Positions 34,720 to 38,310 of a DNA stretch of 38,310 bases are shown here, one piece after another (the stretch's first letter is position 1; each line of letters begins with the position of its first letter). The stretch lies in NCBI RefSeq assembly GCF_001667775.1, contig NZ_LZJI01000081.1:1-38310 (forward strand), written 5' to 3'. The notes beneath the pieces were generated by a model that worked only from the letters and a program-made list of their open reading frames with translations, did no database searches and had not been told where the DNA came from. This stretch comes from Mycobacterium sp. E1747 (GTDB lineage Bacteria; Actinomycetota; Actinomycetes; Mycobacteriales; Mycobacteriaceae). The translations under genes were made by a program, and so were the position numbers.

Positions 34720-35346
34720 TTACCCGTCGGAGAGGTAGCGGGTCACCATGTCGATCAGAGCCCGCCGTTCCAGGCTCCAGTCGACCGCCGTCCCGGTGAC
34801 CATCTGCGCCAGCACCACACCCCGCAGCGTGGCCCAGATGACTTCGGCCACACCGGCATTCGCCGGATCGGTGGTGATCAGCCGGCCCAGCTGACCGATC
34901 GCGTCGTTCATCTCCAGCAGGTGCCGCCGCGGCGACGCGCCGGGCCCGCCACGCGTCGCGCGCAGGATCTCGAACGCCGCCATCGAGGTCGGGCTGCTGT
35001 AACAGCCCCACGCGGTGTCGACGACCGCCTCGATGCGCTGGCGCAGCGGCAGGGCGCTGACATCGGCCGACGACAGGCTGTCGATCAGCCGGTCCACGCC
35101 GTCGTCGACGACGGCCATCAGCAGTCCGTTGCGATCACCGAAGTGGTACTGGATCACCCCCCACGTCACGCCCGCGCGTTCGGCGACGTGCTTGGCAGTG
35201 GCGGCCGAAAAGCCCTCCTCGACGATGCAGCGGACCGTCTCGTCGATGATGCGCGCGCGGGTGTCGTCGCCGCGTTTGCGTGGCGCGTTGGTGCGCCTGG
35301 TGGGGCCAACCGAGCCCCCGGCTGTCTGACCTGCGGCAATGGACAT
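34720..35346 (-). CDS. TetR-family transcription regulator
   Basis: A 208-residue regulator with the N-terminal TetR helix-turn-helix (about 28-75: TRARIIDETVRCIVEEGF, TAKHVAERAGVTWGVIQYHF) and a helical ligand-binding C-terminal half. It is divergent from the Rv0311-like gene with only 38 AT-rich bases between, so it probably represses itself and that neighbour. I do not recall a TetR gene between Rv0310c and Rv0311 in M. tuberculosis, so it may be an insertion here. Confidence 0.88.
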   Translation of the reverse strand: MSIAAGQTAGGSVGPTRRTNAPRKRGDDTRARIIDETVRCIVEEGFSAATAKHVAERAGVTWGVIQYHFGDRNGLLMAVVDDGVDRLIDSLSSADVSALPLRQRIEAVVDTAWGCYSSPTSMAAFEILRATRGGPGASPRRHLLEMNDAIGQLGRLITTDPANAGVAEVIWATLRGVVLAQMVTGTAVDWSLERRALIDMVTRYLSDG

Positions 35347-35384
35347 TGTTGACTTTATAACATAGCCGAGTCTATTTTTGGCCC
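35347..35384. promoter_or_regulatory. Divergent promoter between the TetR and Rv0311-like genes
   Basis: Thirty-eight bases, much richer in A and T than the flanks. They include TTGACT (35349-35354), usable as a -35 element, and TGTT...AACA inverted ends spanning TGTTGACTTTATAACA. Size and position fit a TetR operator. Confidence 0.5.
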
Positions 35385-36608
35385 GTGAGCGGATCCCGAT
35401 ATGCGCGGTTGACGCGCGAGCAGCTGGCCGTCCTAGTTCCCGAACTGCTCTTGATCGGGCAGCTGATCGACCGCTCGGGCATGGCGTGGTGCATCAGCGC
35501 GTTCGGCCGCGAGGAGATGGTGCAGATCGCGATCGAGGAGTGGGCGGGCGCCAGCCCCATCTACACGCGGCGCATGCAGCGGGCGCTCAACTTCGAGGGT
35601 ACGGACGTGCCGACCATCTTCAAGGGGCTGCAGCTCGACATCGGGGCCCCACCGCAATTCATGGATTTCCGCTACACCGTGCACGACCGCTGGCACGGCG
35701 AATTCCAGCTCGACCACTGCGGTGCCCTGCTTGACGTCGAGCCGATGGGGGAGAAGTACGTCTTGGGGATGTGCCACACCATCGAGGACCCGACGTTCGA
35801 CGCCACCGCGGTGGCGACCAATCCACGCGCCCAGGTGCGCCCTATCCACCGGCCGCCGCGGACGCCGGCGAATCGGCATCCGCACTGCGCGTGGACCGTC
35901 ATCATCGACGAGTCCTACCCCGAGGCCCAGAGCATTCCCGCGCTGGACATCGTTCGCCAAACCCGCGCCGCCACATGGGAACTGGATCCGATCGACCGCT
36001 CCGACGAGGGCAAGGCGGACTACTCGGGCCCGCTGCTGTCCGACTTCGACTTCGCCGGCTTCTCGCATTCGGCGCTGGTCCGGATGGCCGACGAGGTCTG
36101 CCTGCAGATGCACCTGCTCTATCTGTCGTTCGCGATCGCGGTGCGCGCCCGCGCCGCCGATGACGCCCAGGCCGTGTCGGTGTGCACCCAGGGACTCACC
36201 GGCATCGCGGGCGTCGCGGCCGAGCGCATACACCGCGCGCTGGGACTGCCCGGCGGCGTCCCAGGGGTGCTCGAGGTTTTCGAATTGCACCCATTGCTGA
36301 ACCCCGCGGGCTATGTCCGTGCTGAAACGGCCGACCGGCTCGTCGTGCACCGCTCACCGGCCCACGAGGACGCGGCCTGGATCGCGCTGTGCTCCCCGGA
36401 TTCTGTGCAGCCGCTGCAGGCGATCGCCACCGCCGTCGACCCGCGCATCGAAGTCCGGGTCAGCGGCACCGGCACCGACTGGACCGCGGAACTGGTCGAA
36501 ACCGACACGGCGGCCGCCGAACTGCCCGAGGTGTCGGTAACGAAGGTCAGCGGTGGAGCGACATTCCAATTCGAGCCGAGGCGCTCGCTACCGCTGACCG
36601 TGGTGTAA
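35385..36608 (+). CDS. Conserved hypothetical protein (Rv0311-like)
   Basis: The 407-residue protein is close to the 409 residues of M. tuberculosis Rv0311. There is no signal peptide or clear membrane helix. The N-terminal half has conserved-looking Cys and His positions (DRWHGEFQLDHCGALLD, then GMCHTIEDPTFDATAV) that could bind metal or a cofactor. The C-terminal part is less distinctive. Function is unknown. Start is the GTG at 35385, directly after the AT-rich divergent region. Confidence 0.8.
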   Translation: MSGSRYARLTREQLAVLVPELLLIGQLIDRSGMAWCISAFGREEMVQIAIEEWAGASPIYTRRMQRALNFEGTDVPTIFKGLQLDIGAPPQFMDFRYTVHDRWHGEFQLDHCGALLDVEPMGEKYVLGMCHTIEDPTFDATAVATNPRAQVRPIHRPPRTPANRHPHCAWTVIIDESYPEAQSIPALDIVRQTRAATWELDPIDRSDEGKADYSGPLLSDFDFAGFSHSALVRMADEVCLQMHLLYLSFAIAVRARAADDAQAVSVCTQGLTGIAGVAAERIHRALGLPGGVPGVLEVFELHPLLNPAGYVRAETADRLVVHRSPAHEDAAWIALCSPDSVQPLQAIATAVDPRIEVRVSGTGTDWTAELVETDTAAAELPEVSVTKVSGGATFQFEPRRSLPLTVV

Positions 36609-36765
36609 GTACGAGCGCTGATTTGTCAAGGGGGCGACGGTACCGCTTCGGTGACGAGGCGGCATCGACCGGGTACCGATGACGTTGCAAGCCATCGGCT
36701 TTGGGCGTGTCCACGGCTATGGTTAACGCTGGCCACCGACCCCTATAGACGAAGGTTTTCGCTCT
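36609..36765 (+). promoter_or_regulatory. Intergenic region before the Hsp70-like gene
   Basis: 157 bases without a gene; probably the promoter region of the Hsp70-like gene. I see no clear operator. Confidence 0.4.
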
Positions 36766-38310
36766 ATGTACGACCCACTTGGGTTGTCGATCGGGACCAC
36801 GAACCTGGTCGCTGCGCGTAATGAAGGCCCACCGGTTAGCCGGCGCTCAGTGCTGACCCTTTATCCGCACTGCGCACCGAAAGTCGGTACGCCCGAAGAG
36901 AATTCGTGCCCGTTCGAGCCCGGCGTGATGATGAAGGGCTTCGTTCAGCGCATCGGCGACTCGGTGGCGCTGGTGTCGGCTGACGGCTCCGCGCACGACC
37001 CGGAACTGCTCACGGTGGAGGCCCTGGATGCGATGGTGCGCGCCGTCGGCGCGGACGCGTCCTGCGCGGAGATTTCCATCGCCGTACCCGCGTACTGGAA
37101 ACCCGTTACGGTGCAGGCGTTGCGCGACGGGCTGCGCACCCATCTGGGGTTCGTCCGCAGCGGCATGGCGCCCCGGTTGGTTTCGGACGCCATCGCGTCG
37201 TTGACCGCGGTGAAGGCTGAGCTCGGTCTGCCCGACGACGGTATGGTTGGGCTGCTCGACTTCGGTGGCGGCGGAACATCGGCCACGCTGGTGAACGTCG
37301 CCGGCGATTTCGAACTAGTCAGCGCCACAATGCGTTACTCGTCCCTGTCGGGTGACGAGATCGACCAGGAGCTGCTGCTTCGGGTCTTCGAGGAGCTGGG
37401 CCGGGGCAGCGGCATCGACCCGGCCAGCACGGCCGCCGTCGGGCAGCTCGGCGAATTGCGCGAACAGTGCCGGTTGGCCAAGGAGCGGCTGTCCACCGAC
37501 GTGGTGACCGAGATCGCCGCGGTGCTCGGCGAACGCAGCTGCAGTTTCACGCTGAAGCGCGATGACCTCGAAGACCTGATGGCGGATCGGCTGACCGGCT
37601 TCATCTACGCCCTGGACGACATGCTGGTGCGCTACCGCAAGAATTGGGGCGACCTCGCGGCGGTGGTGGCCGTCGGTGGTGGTGCGCAGATTCCGCTAGT
37701 CGCCGAACGGCTTTCGATCCACGGACGCACGCCGGTCCTGACGCCGTCGCAGCCCGCCCTCGCGGCGGCCTGCGGCGCGCTGCTGCTGGCGGCCCGCGGT
37801 GAGGAGCTGAGCCTGCGCACCCGCACGTCGATGAGCCTGCTGGCGTCCGCCAACGCCACCGGCGATGTCGTCGACCTCGGAGCCGGCGACGTCCTGGTGA
37901 TCGACGACGAGGCGATGACGGATCGCGAGCTGGCCTGGTCGCAGACCGAGTACCCCGGAGACCTGCGGGTGCGGTTCGGCGGCGAGACCTACGACGAGGA
38001 CGGGCCGTCCGGCTGGTCGATGCGGCTGAACGTGATCGACCCGCCCCCGGAGCGGCCGTGGCGCCGCCTTCGGCTGTCGCAGTTGATCATCGGCATGTCG
38101 GCCCTGGTGGCCATGACGGCGATCGGGGGAGTGGCCTACACGCTGACCGGCATCGAACACCGCCAGGCCCCGCCGGCACCCAGCGTTGCCCCCCGGCCGG
38201 CGCCGGCCAGTCCGTTGGTCCCGCGCACCGTCGCGCCCCCCTTCGGCCGGCCGATGTCGGTCAGGCCGGCATGCGCGGTGGCACCGGTGGGCCCGTACAC
38301 CGACTCGAGC
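36766..38310 (+). CDS. Hsp70-like membrane protein with Pro-rich tail, cut at right edge (Rv0312-like)
   Basis: At least 515 codons, open to the window end. The N-terminal 360 residues form an actin/Hsp70-type ATPase: phosphate-binding GLSIGTTN (6-13), LLDFGGGGTSAT for the second phosphate loop (about 165) and VVAVGGGAQIPLVAERL for the adenosine motif (about 301). The peptide-binding domain of DnaK is missing. A short beta-rich part is followed by a transmembrane helix (about 437-460) and a Pro-rich extracellular tail. This is the layout of M. tuberculosis Rv0312, a Pro/Thr-rich protein of unknown role. The ATG at 36766 has GACGAAGG upstream at a rather long distance. Confidence 0.85.
   Translation, partial: MYDPLGLSIGTTNLVAARNEGPPVSRRSVLTLYPHCAPKVGTPEENSCPFEPGVMMKGFVQRIGDSVALVSADGSAHDPELLTVEALDAMVRAVGADASCAEISIAVPAYWKPVTVQALRDGLRTHLGFVRSGMAPRLVSDAIASLTAVKAELGLPDDGMVGLLDFGGGGTSATLVNVAGDFELVSATMRYSSLSGDEIDQELLLRVFEELGRGSGIDPASTAAVGQLGELREQCRLAKERLSTDVVTEIAAVLGERSCSFTLKRDDLEDLMADRLTGFIYALDDMLVRYRKNWGDLAAVVAVGGGAQIPLVAERLSIHGRTPVLTPSQPALAAACGALLLAARGEELSLRTRTSMSLLASANATGDVVDLGAGDVLVIDDEAMTDRELAWSQTEYPGDLRVRFGGETYDEDGPSGWSMRLNVIDPPPERPWRRLRLSQLIIGMSALVAMTAIGGVAYTLTGIEHRQAPPAPSVAPRPAPASPLVPRTVAPPFGRPMSVRPACAVAPVGPYTDSS

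Noticed and set aside
35349..35364. TTTATAAC resembling the GTTATAAA core of the motif at 1253 and 3941
   Set aside because: Only the short AT-rich core is shared, with none of the flanking TGCAAC or the inverted ends; any promoter could show it.

Overview
This is high-GC actinobacterial DNA from a Mycobacterium. The centre of the window is a complete ESX-3 type VII secretion locus in the gene order known from M. tuberculosis (eccA3-eccB3-eccC3-PE5-PPE4-esxG-esxH-espG3-eccD3-mycP3-eccE3). EsxG and EsxH are close to the tuberculosis proteins, and the flanks carry counterparts of Rv0281, Rv0294, Rv0296c and Rv0306-Rv0312. PPE genes of the PPW subfamily and a mixed gene neighbourhood suggest a slow-growing non-tuberculous species; the species itself cannot be fixed from the sequence.

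Left part (1-10775). The window opens in the C-terminal end of a PPE-PPW gene, whose first 72 bases are an exact inverted copy of bases 439-510, so the left edge is either a rearrangement or an assembly fold-back. Then comes about 10 kb of signalling genes that I do not place next to ESX-3 in M. tuberculosis: a DUF4333 membrane protein, an FHA plus helix-turn-helix regulator, a small membrane protein, two kinase-less PknH-type sensor proteins, two tandem DUF7373-like lipoproteins, and a Ser/Thr kinase whose extracellular half resembles an iron-siderophore binding protein. Two divergent promoter regions in this block share a 16-base motif (1253 and 3943). A DIP1984-family gene closes the block.

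Centre (10908-28379). An Rv0281-like methyltransferase and an extra PPE-PPW gene precede the ESX-3 operon. The 302-base region before eccA3 holds a probable Zur site and a probable IdeR site, as expected for a secretion system controlled by zinc and iron. Most ESX-3 genes are joined by 4-base ATGA or GTGA overlaps. EsxH lacks one of the histidines assigned to zinc binding in the tuberculosis protein.

Right part (28369-38310). A frameshifted, shortened remnant of the gene that normally follows eccE3 is followed by tam, a sulfatase (tail to tail with tam, without the sulfotransferase gene expected between them), a BluB-like flavoprotein, a GerW-like membrane protein, an Rv0307c-like protein, a PAP2 phosphatase, an L,D-transpeptidase-like exported protein, a SnoaL-like protein, a TetR regulator divergent from an Rv0311-like gene, and an Hsp70-like membrane protein cut by the right edge.

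Working hypothesis: the kinase with a siderophore-binding-type sensor, the FHA regulator and the lipoproteins form a metal- or ligand-sensing circuit that sits beside, and may feed into, the IdeR/Zur-controlled ESX-3 system. No tRNA gene, rRNA gene, insertion sequence or CRISPR array was found.
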